Shown here piece after piece: positions 28,001-36,614 of a stretch of 64,000 nt of DNA. The DNA is from Croceitalea marina (GTDB taxonomy: Bacteria > Bacteroidota > Bacteroidia > Flavobacteriales > Flavobacteriaceae), in the NCBI RefSeq assembly GCF_042684265.1, contig NZ_JBHULB010000079.1, positions 56,373-120,372 on the forward strand. The letters are read 5' to 3'. The translations under genes were made by a program, and so were the position numbers. The notes under the pieces were generated by a model. The model worked only from the letters and a program-made list of their open reading frames with translations, ran no database searches and was not told the origin of the DNA. Position 1 is the stretch's first letter, and each line of letters starts with the position of its first letter.

Positions 28001-29998
28001 TCTTTAGTAAGTGCTCCCGCAGGCAGTTCAACGACTATAAATGCTGGTAATGAGGTAAATTTTGCAGGTCAACCAGATGGTACTTATACTTTCAGATATA
28101 CCACTACAGGGGCGATCGCCCCGTGTGCCGATCAAATTTCTGAAGTTACCATTACCGTATCACAATGTATTTTGCCTTGTAATGCGGGTAGTATTGCCCC
28201 TACTTTGGATACCTCGCAACCGATTGACTTTTGTGACAGTATCAATGTTGATTTAAATGATTATGTAACCAATACAGCTCCTGCAGGAAGTACCTTAACT
28301 TGGAGTACAAACTCTGATCCATTACAAGAAAGTGCCCATAGAAGTAGTGTTGTGAACGCACCAGGTACCTATTATGGATTTTTCTATGACGATACGAACA
28401 ATTGCGCTAGTCCCACACTTGAGATTCCGCTTACCATAAATATTACCCCAACTATCGACAGTTCTGTTGGTGGTGTTCGTTGTGAAGAGGGTACTTTGAC
28501 CTTAACGGCTTCTAGCAATCAAACCGGAGCTTCGTTAAATTGGTACAACGTGCCGACAGGCGGTGCAATTTTAGGTACAGGAAGCACTTTTGTAACTCCA
28601 AATATTACTGCTACCACTTCATTTTTTGTAGAGGCGACGTCTAATGGATGTACTTCTGCCAGAACAGAAGTTATAGCGACAATAAACAACCAACCCTCTG
28701 CTGGCACTCCAACAAGTACAACTGCTTGCAATGCTTCTGGTAATGGGGGCGATACAACAGTAGATTTAGATTTCACGCTTAGTGGGCAGGATGCCGGTAA
28801 CTGGACTTTTTCAAGTGGCCCCGCAGGTGCAACACCAGTAATTGGCACCGATAATATCGTAGATTTTATTGGTTTGCCTGTTGGAGATTATATTTTTACC
28901 TATACTACAAATACCGCTGCAGCCCCATGTACAAATGTTTCTATAGATGTGACCGTAACCGTTCTTGAATGTGATTTTGATGCCGATAGCGATGGTTTAT
29001 CGGACAATGAAGAAGGAGTGCTTGGTACGGACCCTAACAATCCAGATACCGATGGTGATGGCGTTGAGGATGGGCAAGAAGTAAATACAGACGGAACCGA
29101 TCCTTTGGATGATTGTAGTTCGGTAGGAGGAACGCCTTTAGGAACCAGTGATTGTGATAATGACGGGCTAACGACCGATGAGGAAACTGATTTGGGTACG
29201 GACCCTAATAACGCAGATACGGACGGGGATGGACTTACAGATGGGGAGGAAGTTCTAATAGTTGATGATGCCTCTACTGTCGCAGTGCCAGAAAGTGCGA
29301 CCGATCCTTTAGATCCATGCGATCCGTTTTTAACACCTGATTGTAATCCTGAACCGATAGATTTATTGATAGAAAAAATTGTTGATAATGACAGACCCCT
29401 CATCGGAGACAACATTACTTTTACGATATCGGTTACCAACTTGACCATGGATAGGGTTATAGATATTACTGTCAGTGATGTGTTGCAAACAGGATTTTTA
29501 TACGTTTCCGATGCGACTTCAAGTGGTGAATATGACGAAGTAACAGGTGTTTGGACTATCGACGAGTTATTAGCAGAAGAAATAGTCAATTTAGAAATTA
29601 CGGTTACCGTAGTAGCTTCCGGGTTGTTAGAAAATACCGCTATATTAACCAGTTCTTTTCCATTAGATAACGTTAATGTAGACAATAACGAAGCCACGGT
29701 TACAGTGCAGCCAGTGGTGAGTCCTTGTAGTGATTGCGGCACAATTTGTAATATATTCTCGCCAAATCAAGACGGAACAAACGACTTTTTGATACTAAAT
29801 TGTGCTGGTACCTATCCTAATAACTCTTTGCAGATCTTTGATAGATATGGAAACAACGTATTTGAAGCTGCATCTTATGATAGTACATGGGATGGTACCT
29901 ATAAAAATGGAGAACTGCCGAAAGGCACTTATTTCTATATTCTTGATTTAGGAGATGGTAGCGAAGTTACTAAAGGATGGATTCAAATAATTCGATAA
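25097..29998 (+). CDS. Giant Calx-beta surface protein with gliding motility C-terminal domain (T9SS type B substrate)
   Basis: 1633 residues from the ATG at 25097, which begins a good signal peptide ending in GLIAQA; an upstream TTG would add an unneeded leader. About seven Calx-beta-like repeats each end in a (N/D)DD motif (VDNDS, LDDDQ, NNDGD, TNDDN, TNDDS, LDDDR, LDDDA). Two related cysteine-bearing repeats, Ig-like segments, two thrombospondin-3-like calcium loops (DSDGLSDNEEG and DNDGLTTDEET) and a DUF11-like domain follow. The type B C-terminal sorting domain holds NIFSPNQDGTNDFLI and GTYFYILDL. It is expected to be secreted by T9SS and displayed as an adhesin. The downstream PorP/SprF is the likely partner. 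Confidence 0.92.
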   Translation: MFNATQKSAVTNFIKLLCFACLLLFCNGLIAQATISVEVLDGDVQEQGSNPGSFRIFETTGLTAGVDVTVNYTITGTAASTDDYTALSGSAIILTGSNDVIVDVNGIVDDPFIEGNETITITLNSVSPLVPINGAANTATITIVDNDSAGIDINTTTGTTTEGGGTTDFIFTLRSQPIADVTIPIEQYDNTETSGPANLVITPAEWDTGVTLTITGIDDAIVDGNVVDDIRTGNPSSADPNYNSLGNNDVPDLEVTNLDDDQQISIGNRIAFEGDVGTTTFVFTVSVDGGGNADGDIDFDYNTVDVTATAGDDYVAVSGASGTINDGENSTTISITVLDDTVVEPNEDFRVIISNAVNANITDDIGLGRILNNDGDTIGIDNVNQAEGNTGTTDFIFTISLDGAGTAANAIAFDVATETTSTTATPGVDYVAIIGGSGSIAAGASSTTVTISVTGDSDEEANETFRVRITNATNATISDAVGVGTITNDDNTISLDSGVTLDEGDSGSTAFVFTLNRTGNLTNTSTVDYTVAGSGTSLTGGSDFVGGVSPSGTVPFAANEASTTVTIEVNGDTDFEPDETFTIALSNPSAGSSIGTASAVGTITNDDSPTVSIVNTSNGSENGAGAVTNGILTISQTNATTTDTDIVFNITGTAAAGVDYTAFGNTATITAGDFSTDVTIPVLEDAIVEGNETVTITLTGITSGDVVLDPIPVNRTATNTILDDDRAEVTIADISFPEDGGPGSINISLDNAVVGGFRVEVSTADGTATTANNDYAAITNQALNFSGTANEIRTVTFAPQADGTIEGDENLTISMANLTGTTLSVDISDTATITILDDDACAAGNTAPALDAAEETAFCDTFNKDLDDYTISTPPVNAVLRWSETNTDLANSATHLSSSVINTAGTYFGFFFDEVNNCASPALQITISASTTPSPGTPANAAACSIPANGISVIDLDDQLTDADAGGWSLVSAPAGSSTTINAGNEVNFAGQPDGTYTFRYTTTGAIAPCADQISEVTITVSQCILPCNAGSIAPTLDTSQPIDFCDSINVDLNDYVTNTAPAGSTLTWSTNSDPLQESAHRSSVVNAPGTYYGFFYDDTNNCASPTLEIPLTINITPTIDSSVGGVRCEEGTLTLTASSNQTGASLNWYNVPTGGAILGTGSTFVTPNITATTSFFVEATSNGCTSARTEVIATINNQPSAGTPTSTTACNASGNGGDTTVDLDFTLSGQDAGNWTFSSGPAGATPVIGTDNIVDFIGLPVGDYIFTYTTNTAAAPCTNVSIDVTVTVLECDFDADSDGLSDNEEGVLGTDPNNPDTDGDGVEDGQEVNTDGTDPLDDCSSVGGTPLGTSDCDNDGLTTDEETDLGTDPNNADTDGDGLTDGEEVLIVDDASTVAVPESATDPLDPCDPFLTPDCNPEPIDLLIEKIVDNDRPLIGDNITFTISVTNLTMDRVIDITVSDVLQTGFLYVSDATSSGEYDEVTGVWTIDELLAEEIVNLEITVTVVASGLLENTAILTSSFPLDNVNVDNNEATVTVQPVVSPCSDCGTICNIFSPNQDGTNDFLILNCAGTYPNNSLQIFDRYGNNVFEAASYDSTWDGTYKNGELPKGTYFYILDLGDGSEVTKGWIQIIR

Positions 29999-30004
29999 TC
30001 TAAG

Positions 30005-30985
30005 ATGTTTATGAACGGTTTTCTAAAATATAAGATTATCATTATTGCGCTTCTATGTGGAGCATCCGCCTTGGCGCAAAGAGAGCCCCAATACACACAG
30101 TATATGTATAATATTGGAAGTTTTAATCCAGCATATGTTGGTTCTGTAGAATCTACTGAATTTTCTGCTTTGTATAGGGCTCAATGGATCGACATTCCTG
30201 GTGCACCTAAAACGTTAAGATTTGGAGCTAACGTGCCATTATCCAATGAAAAAATGGGAATAGGTTTTAATGTGGTAAGTGATCAAATTGGGCCATCATC
30301 TCAAACATATATAGATGTTTCCTATTCGTATCAGGTTAATCTTAGTTCAGATTCTTGGTTGTCTTTTGGTTTAGATGCGGGTGGCTCTTTTCTTAACTTG
30401 AATTATTCCGATGGTAATTTTGAGAACCCTTCTGAGCCCATTATAGGAGGAGATAATTTAAATCAGTTCTACCCAATTCTAGGGGGTGGATTGTTCATGT
30501 ATGGAGAGAATTGGTATACAGGTCTATCTACACCCAACTTTCTAACCCTTGGTATTTATGACGAAGAGTTGGAATCTGTTATAGATAATGACTTGCAGGT
30601 CGATTTTATAGCGGGTTATGTTTTTGATATCTCTGATAATACCAAGTTCAAACCTGCGGCACTTATTAATTACATCCCTCAGGGCCCGCTAACGGTAAAC
30701 TTGTCAGCTAATTTCCTGTTTTTAGATGCTTTTACGCTTGGAGCCTCTTACCGTTTTGATAATGCTGTAAGCGGACTGGCCGGATTTCAGATATCTAACA
30801 CCCTATTTTTGGGCTATTCATATGATTATAATACTAACGGATTGGGTGATTACACGAATGGCTCGCATGAAGCTATTTTAAAATTTTATCTGGGACGTGA
30901 AGGTGGAAATCGCAACAAAAACAAACAGAAAAATAATAAGCTGAAAGGAAAACCAAAACAAGTAGATTCCCCCAGATTTTTTTAA
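30005..30985 (+). CDS. PorP/SprF family type IX secretion membrane protein
   Basis: 326 residues with a signal peptide (cleavage near ALAQ). The hallmark opening REPQYTQYMYNIGSFNPAYVGS leads into a beta-barrel and a basic, lysine/asparagine-rich tail. It starts 6 bp after the adhesin gene. In Flavobacterium johnsoniae SprF is needed for secretion of the SprB adhesin, and such pairs recur with type B C-terminal domain substrates. The same role is inferred here. A second ATG two codons downstream is also possible. Confidence 0.95.
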   Translation: MFMNGFLKYKIIIIALLCGASALAQREPQYTQYMYNIGSFNPAYVGSVESTEFSALYRAQWIDIPGAPKTLRFGANVPLSNEKMGIGFNVVSDQIGPSSQTYIDVSYSYQVNLSSDSWLSFGLDAGGSFLNLNYSDGNFENPSEPIIGGDNLNQFYPILGGGLFMYGENWYTGLSTPNFLTLGIYDEELESVIDNDLQVDFIAGYVFDISDNTKFKPAALINYIPQGPLTVNLSANFLFLDAFTLGASYRFDNAVSGLAGFQISNTLFLGYSYDYNTNGLGDYTNGSHEAILKFYLGREGGNRNKNKQKNNKLKGKPKQVDSPRFF

Positions 30986-30996
30986 CCCCCATTTAG

Positions 30997-32940
30997 ATGA
31001 GAACAACGCTAATTTTATTCTTTTTTTCATGTTCACTCTGTTTTGCGCAACAAAAGCAGTCTAAGGGAGATCAGTTCTTTTTTCAATATGCTTATAAGCA
31101 AGCTGTAAGAGCATACGAAGCGGATTTGTCGAAAGGTTATTTAAATGCCGAACAATACCTGAATCTTGCGGATTCTTATTATCAAACAGGAAATTTCGAA
31201 AAAGCTTCAACGACTTATCTTGATGTTATTTCTGGGGATAACAAGTTAGACTCGATTATGAGCAAGCATCGTTTCAATAAGATGTTGCAAAGCCTTATAA
31301 AGGTGGGTAAAACTGCTAAAATCGATAGTTTGTTAAAGAATAATCGTGATGTTTTCTCAAGAGAACTCTTTGAGAACGCCAAGTTCAATAAAGAATTATT
31401 GAATACAGTAGGCAATAGTGATTTAAACTACAAGATATTCAATTTAAATAGTAATAGTAATCAAGAAGATTTTTCGCCTGCTTTTTACAATAACAAACTA
31501 TTGTTTACAAGCGGAAGACCAAAAACTAAAAAACAGAATTTTGCTCCTTCAGGGCAAGCTTATTTGGATATTTTCGGAGGCACTCCAGACGCATCTGGGC
31601 AATTGGCGACTGCCACTAAATTTATGGAAATTGAAGATTCAAATTTCCATAAGGCGACCCCATACTTTTCTAATGAACTAAACAGTCTTATCTATGTGTT
31701 GTCAAACACTTCGGATGGAGAACTTTTGTTCGATGATAATGGAAAAAATGCGCTGGCCATTGGTATGAAACCCATGAATGGAGCGTTTCGATTTTTGTTA
31801 AGGGATTTAAGCACTTCGTTTTATTACCCATTTTATGATGCTAATAGTGGTAAGCTATACTTTTCGGCGAAGTTCGACGATGGTTATGGAGGTACTGATA
31901 TTTACTTTGTTTACACCAATAATGGACAAATAATGTCTGCCCCGATTAATCTTGGTCCGCGAGTCAATTCCCCCGGTAACGAAATAGCGCCCTATATTTT
32001 TGAGAACAGCCTATATTTTTCTTCGGATATCTTTTACGGTTTAGGCGGAATGGATGTGTATAAAACGAACTTTGAATCTGAGGATAGTTTTAGTATCCCT
32101 GTGAATTTGGGGAAAGCTATCAATTCTGAAAAAGACGATTTTGGATTCATCATTAGAAATAATGGCGACGGATTGTTAGGCTATTTTTCATCGAACAGAA
32201 CTGGAGGTAAAGGCAGTGATGATGTTTATGGCTTCTTGGTAGATGAAAAACCAGGGCTAAAAACATTGACAATACGTGGTAAGGTTCAAGAGCCCTACGG
32301 CAGTCAAAAGGCGATTGCGAATGTTTCCGTCAAATTATCGAATAATGATGGAAGTATTATTAGTGAGTTGATATCCGATGACGATGGTATGTATCGCTTC
32401 GAGATTCCATGGCGAAAAGAGGTCATTTTACAGGCGTCTAAAGAAAGATATTCCCGATATACTAAACAAATGGTTGCGGCAACTGGTGATGACCAAGAAA
32501 CTATATTTGATGTAGATATAGCCTTGTCTTTATATGATGATTTGGTAGAGGAAAAAGAAGGTCAAACAGTTGTAAAATTGCGCAAGTTCTTTTTCGGAAG
32601 AAATAAGACCACGATAACACCTGAAATAGCTATTGAACTGGATAAAGTAGTTGAGGTCGTAAAGTCTTTTCCAAATATTCAACTAAGAATAGAAACACAT
32701 ACCGATAGCAGGGGGGGGAGCAGCACTAACTTTAGACTTACTCAGGCAAGGTCTGATGCTATTAAAAAGTACTTGCAAGCCAATGGAGTTTCTGGCACTA
32801 ATATTTTATACTCAATCGGCTATGGTGAAGATAAAATCCTTAACAATTGTACCAATGGGGTGTTTTGTTTAGAGATGCTCCACAAACAAAACCAACGTTC
32901 TTTAATTGTTGTGTTAAACGATAATGTGCTTTTTGAATAA
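30997..32940 (+). CDS. OmpA family protein with PD40 propeller repeats
   Basis: 647 residues. A signal peptide is followed by a TPR-like region (about residues 20-130) and WD40-like PD40 beta-propeller blades, seen in GKLYFSAKFDDGYGGTDIYFV and NSLYFSSDIFYGLGGMDVYK. A carboxypeptidase-regulatory-like domain and a C-terminal OmpA peptidoglycan-binding domain (IETHTDSRGGS, RSDAIKKYL, SIGYGED) complete it. It starts 11 bp after the PorP/SprF gene. The trio adhesin-PorP-OmpA is common in Flavobacteriia and resembles the PorE/SprB-associated arrangement. Its likely job is to anchor the complex to peptidoglycan. Confidence 0.92.
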   Translation: MRTTLILFFFSCSLCFAQQKQSKGDQFFFQYAYKQAVRAYEADLSKGYLNAEQYLNLADSYYQTGNFEKASTTYLDVISGDNKLDSIMSKHRFNKMLQSLIKVGKTAKIDSLLKNNRDVFSRELFENAKFNKELLNTVGNSDLNYKIFNLNSNSNQEDFSPAFYNNKLLFTSGRPKTKKQNFAPSGQAYLDIFGGTPDASGQLATATKFMEIEDSNFHKATPYFSNELNSLIYVLSNTSDGELLFDDNGKNALAIGMKPMNGAFRFLLRDLSTSFYYPFYDANSGKLYFSAKFDDGYGGTDIYFVYTNNGQIMSAPINLGPRVNSPGNEIAPYIFENSLYFSSDIFYGLGGMDVYKTNFESEDSFSIPVNLGKAINSEKDDFGFIIRNNGDGLLGYFSSNRTGGKGSDDVYGFLVDEKPGLKTLTIRGKVQEPYGSQKAIANVSVKLSNNDGSIISELISDDDGMYRFEIPWRKEVILQASKERYSRYTKQMVAATGDDQETIFDVDIALSLYDDLVEEKEGQTVVKLRKFFFGRNKTTITPEIAIELDKVVEVVKSFPNIQLRIETHTDSRGGSSTNFRLTQARSDAIKKYLQANGVSGTNILYSIGYGEDKILNNCTNGVFCLEMLHKQNQRSLIVVLNDNVLFE

Positions 32941-32959
32941 AATAAACAGAAAGACAGAT

Positions 32960-34213
32960 TTAAAAGAGAACCATCCAACAATAATAGATAGAGAAAAACG
33001 CTAAAAAGACCATGCCTATATAGGCCAAAAGCTTTAAAGTCTTATTAGGTTTGTGTTCATCTTTTATATCGTTTCCGGTAACGGTCTTTAAATTCATCCA
33101 ACCAACAACTGGAGCCATTACAAAAGAAACAAAGGTGGCCAAAGCAACTAAGGTTCCCATATTTGCTCCGAATGAACTGATAACTATCCAATTAATGAGG
33201 GCAAGAAAAATAACCATAAAGGCAAAGGAGCGGTTTTTAGTGAATAGCGTGTTTGTTGGATATAGTTTATTAATAACATCTAAGCTAACTCTTGATACTG
33301 CATCATGTGCGGTCATACATGTGCTGAACATAGTTGCAAATGCTGCGGTTGCGATTAAAAAATAAGCCCAAGAACCGATATGCAATGTAAAAAGATGTAC
33401 CACTTGGTCAGCAAAAGTCACTGCATTTCCACTAAGCTCGGCACCTGTTCCGTAAAGTGTCATACAGCCAATCACCAAAAATAAAACAGCTAGCAAAGCG
33501 GTAAGTATATAACCTAAATTGAACTCATATAAAGACTCCTTTAAACTAGGAGTCTTTTTCATTGATTTGAGCTTTTCCATACTCCACATACTAACCCAGC
33601 CTGAGGCTTCTACCGCTGTAGGCATCCAGCCAACCAAGCCAATTAAAAATAGGATTCCTACTTCATTAAAAACCGTTGGCCTTTGAAAGTTGGAAACTGG
33701 AGTGATTTGGCCTTTGTTTATAACTAAAATTGTAGTAATAATAAGGGCAATAAATAAAACGGAGACAACTAATTTTAATGAAATCTCTAAAAAACGATAG
33801 CGACCAATAATTAATAAGGCACTAATAAAAATAAAGAGTCCAAATGCTGTTAAACTTAGGTTGACACTTGAAATTTTAAAAAGGTTAATTAGTAGTCCGG
33901 CAGTAACTACATACAAGGCAGCTAAGATTGTAAATACACTGATCAAGGTTATTAAGGCATATAGCCAGAGGTATTTCCTCCCCATATTTAAATATCCTTC
34001 AATAAGGCTTTTTTTGGTGACATTGGTGTAGCGAACACCAAATTCAAAAAATGGATATTTTAGAACATTCGCAAGAATAATGGGTATTATCATGATCCAG
34101 CCATATTGCGCTCCTGCCTTTGTAGATAGCACCAGGTGAGATGTGCCAATAGCCATACTTGCAAAAAGTAGCCCAGGACCTAGATTTTTTAATAAGATTT
34201 TTAATGAAGACAT
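32960..34213 (-). CDS. Nramp-superfamily transporter lacking the canonical metal-binding motifs
   Basis: 417 residues with about eleven membrane helices. The Nramp fold shows in GPGLLFASMAIG and AGAQYGW in the first helices and in the overall length. However, the helix-1 DPGN motif is replaced by GTSH (residues 23-26), and the helix-6 region reads GWMPTAVEASGW, where canonical members have an MPH-type sequence. The substrate therefore may not be Mn or Fe. It is convergent with the OmpA gene and divergent from the hydrolase gene. Database names would call it a divalent metal transporter; I treat only the superfamily as secure. Confidence 0.8.
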   Translation of the reverse strand: MSSLKILLKNLGPGLLFASMAIGTSHLVLSTKAGAQYGWIMIIPIILANVLKYPFFEFGVRYTNVTKKSLIEGYLNMGRKYLWLYALITLISVFTILAALYVVTAGLLINLFKISSVNLSLTAFGLFIFISALLIIGRYRFLEISLKLVVSVLFIALIITTILVINKGQITPVSNFQRPTVFNEVGILFLIGLVGWMPTAVEASGWVSMWSMEKLKSMKKTPSLKESLYEFNLGYILTALLAVLFLVIGCMTLYGTGAELSGNAVTFADQVVHLFTLHIGSWAYFLIATAAFATMFSTCMTAHDAVSRVSLDVINKLYPTNTLFTKNRSFAFMVIFLALINWIVISSFGANMGTLVALATFVSFVMAPVVGWMNLKTVTGNDIKDEHKPNKTLKLLAYIGMVFLAFFSIYYCWMVLF

Positions 34214-34300
34214 AAACTTTTTATCAGAATATAAGTAACTAAAATAGCTCTTTTATAGAATCAAAGAAATGGTATATTAGCTTTCTTTGTATTTAAATAG

Positions 34301-35314
34301 TTGATTATGAGAATAATTTCAAAAATGCTTAAAGCCTTACTCATTTTTGTTGCTTTGCTTGCATTAACCTATTTTTTAGGTCCTAAAGTTGAAGCTCCGA
34401 ATTTAGATACTGTATTACCAATAGTTACTTCAGACTTGGCCACCTTGGAATATGAAATTAATAGAGCGGAAGCTCAAAATAAGAATATCAGACCAGACAA
34501 TGAAGCAAGGATAATTTGGCATGATAGTATTCCTTCAAAAACAGCATATAGTATCGTATATCTGCATGGTTGGTCAGCAAGCCAAGAAGAAGGAGACCCC
34601 ATTCATAAGGAAACTGCAAAACGCTATGGATGTAATTTGTATTTACCAAGACTGGCAGGGCATGGGTTAGATGAAAAAGCACCTATGAAAAACTTAACTG
34701 CAGACAAAGTTATAAGCTCTGCAAAAGAAGCTATTGCGATTGGCAAGCAGTTGGGTGAGAAGGTCATTTTAATGGGTACTTCTACAGGTGGTACATTGGC
34801 ATTACATTTAGCCGGTAATGATTCAGATATTGCTGCACTACTTCTCTATTCGCCAAATATTGAAATTTATGATGGCAGTGCAAAGCTTTTATCGAAGCCA
34901 TGGGGTTTACAATTGGCAAAATTTATTAAAGATTCTGATTACCACGAGTTTGATACCGATATTGAATTAAAAAATCAATATTGGACTACTAGATATCGAT
35001 TAGAAGCGCTAACACATTTGCAGGCTATGATGGATTATACCATGGTTCCTGAAACTTTTGAAAAGATTAAGCAGCCTGTTTTCTTGGGTTATTTTTATAA
35101 GAATGATTCAATTCAAGATAATGTGGTCTCGGTTCCTGCAATGCTAAAAATGTATAATGGGCTTGGTACTACTAATGAAAAAAAGAGAAAGAAAGCATTT
35201 TCTGAGGTGGGCGACCATGTAATGACTTCACATATTACCTCAAAAGACTTAAAATCGGTGAGAATTGAAACCAACAAGTTTTTGGAAGAAATTCTAGGTT
35301 TAGAACCCAGGTAA
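34301..35314 (+). CDS. Alpha/beta hydrolase, lipase/esterase-like, membrane anchored
   Basis: 337 residues with an N-terminal hydrophobic helix (about residues 8-24) that may be an anchor or signal. The hydrolase fold is clear: an oxyanion-region YLHGWSAS, nucleophile elbow MGTSTGG (serine near residue 160), an aspartate in the FYKNDSIQD region and the catalytic histidine in VGDHVM near the end. The nearest types are carboxylesterase/monoacylglycerol lipase proteins. The gene stands alone between divergent and downstream genes. Substrate unknown. Confidence 0.85.
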   Translation: MIMRIISKMLKALLIFVALLALTYFLGPKVEAPNLDTVLPIVTSDLATLEYEINRAEAQNKNIRPDNEARIIWHDSIPSKTAYSIVYLHGWSASQEEGDPIHKETAKRYGCNLYLPRLAGHGLDEKAPMKNLTADKVISSAKEAIAIGKQLGEKVILMGTSTGGTLALHLAGNDSDIAALLLYSPNIEIYDGSAKLLSKPWGLQLAKFIKDSDYHEFDTDIELKNQYWTTRYRLEALTHLQAMMDYTMVPETFEKIKQPVFLGYFYKNDSIQDNVVSVPAMLKMYNGLGTTNEKKRKKAFSEVGDHVMTSHITSKDLKSVRIETNKFLEEILGLEPR

Positions 35315-35444
35315 TAACTCTTTAACATACTTGCTCAGAATTAACATTAATCGTTTTATTTCTACATCATTTCTTTAAAAATTTCTGAAAGGCTTATTTT
35401 TTTCGTATTATTCAAACTGTGAACAACCAATCCAATCAATTTTT

Positions 35445-36458
35445 GTGAAACTAGCCAAATTCATCAAAAAACTTGAAGAGATTAATTCGTTGTCCAAGCA
35501 TGAACAACTGGTCTTGGGTATTATTGAGGCAATTGATTCAGGTCATCTTATGGTGGGCGACCAAATGCCATCAATAAATACAATGGTAGATGAAGTAGGT
35601 TTCGCCCGAAAAACTATTGTAAAGGCCTATGAAGAACTAAAAGATAGAGGTCTTGTAGAGTCAAAAAAGACCAAGGGTTATTTTGTAGTAAGCGATAAAA
35701 CTAAAGTCTTTTTAAAGATTGCCCTTTTAATGTATTCTTTTCAACGATTTCAACAAGAATTTTACAATACGCTTAGAAAAGAGTTAGGTGCCAAGGTGCA
35801 GATCGATGTTTTCTTTCACCATAACAATGAAGAGGTTTTTCAGACTATTTTCATGAATATAAGAGCAAAGTATGGTCTATATGTGGTTGCCCCTATTGAA
35901 AGTGACGGTGTAAAGCATTTGCTCAAAACATTAAGCCCTGAGAAATTACTGATTGTGGATAGATTTCTTAATGTGGGTAATGAATATACTTATGTTACAC
36001 AAGAATTTGAGCAAAGTACCTATACTAATTTAATTAACCTTCTACCCCAAGTAAGGAAGTATAAAGAAATCGTGCTTTTTTATAGAAATGATTTTGACTA
36101 CCCCAAAGGCATCTTATCAGGATATTTAAAATTTATAAAGGAGTATGGGTTTAAAGGGAAAGTTGTTGAGAGCTATGATTCAAATACTGTGCAAAAAGAC
36201 TATTTATATCTTTTTATTGGCGATGCTGACTTATGGTCCCTCCTTAAGGATTGCAAGAATTCAGATTTAAACGTTGGTATTGATGTTGGTGTTCTTTCTT
36301 TCAATGATCACGTGGTAAAGGAAATAGTTTTTGGAGGAATTACTTCTATCTCTGCAAATTTTAATGAAATGGCCACCTTGACGGCAAAGAACATCAAAAA
36401 GTTGAACTACTCCAAGTCGGTGGTGCCTACCAACCTTATCGATAGAGGTTCTTTATAA
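35445..36458 (+). CDS. GntR family transcriptional regulator with ligand-binding C-terminal domain
   Basis: 337 residues. The winged-helix GntR domain covers about residues 8-85 (LVLGIIEAIDSGHLMVGDQMPS, and VGFARKTIVKAYEELKDRGLVESKKTKGYFV). The rest resembles a periplasmic-binding/LacI-type sensor fold rather than the FadR or aminotransferase domains. The start is GTG; no ATG precedes the domain. It lies just before the SusC gene on the same strand. The natural inference is that it senses a sugar and controls this utilisation locus, instead of the SusR or hybrid two-component regulators used by many others. Confidence 0.88.
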   Translation: MKLAKFIKKLEEINSLSKHEQLVLGIIEAIDSGHLMVGDQMPSINTMVDEVGFARKTIVKAYEELKDRGLVESKKTKGYFVVSDKTKVFLKIALLMYSFQRFQQEFYNTLRKELGAKVQIDVFFHHNNEEVFQTIFMNIRAKYGLYVVAPIESDGVKHLLKTLSPEKLLIVDRFLNVGNEYTYVTQEFEQSTYTNLINLLPQVRKYKEIVLFYRNDFDYPKGILSGYLKFIKEYGFKGKVVESYDSNTVQKDYLYLFIGDADLWSLLKDCKNSDLNVGIDVGVLSFNDHVVKEIVFGGITSISANFNEMATLTAKNIKKLNYSKSVVPTNLIDRGSL

Positions 36459-36530
36459 GGGGCCTGAAAAATCAAAATCATATTTTTTTAATTTAAATTT
36501 TACGATAACCGTATTTTTTAGCCTTTAAAC

Positions 36531-36560
36531 TTTGATATTAACAAAACTTTCATATTTTTG
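36531..36560 (+). promoter_or_regulatory. Flavobacterial promoter of the SusC-SusD operon
   Basis: TTTG (36531-36534) and TATTTTTG (36553-36560) are separated by 18 nt, a full match to the Bacteroidota TTTG / TAnnTTTG consensus with allowed spacing. It gives a leader of roughly 50 nt to the SusC ATG. The AT-rich stretch upstream could hold the regulator site. Confidence 0.7.
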
Positions 36561-36614
36561 TTTAATAGCATAGACTATCATAGCATATTAAAAACTAATC
36601 TAAACTCAATCTTT

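Noticed and set aside
28900..29742. 280-codon open frame on the minus strand
   Set aside because: It lies wholly inside the Calx-beta adhesin gene, is low-complexity (Ser/Val-rich) and is the antisense shadow of the thrombospondin-3 and DUF11 regions.
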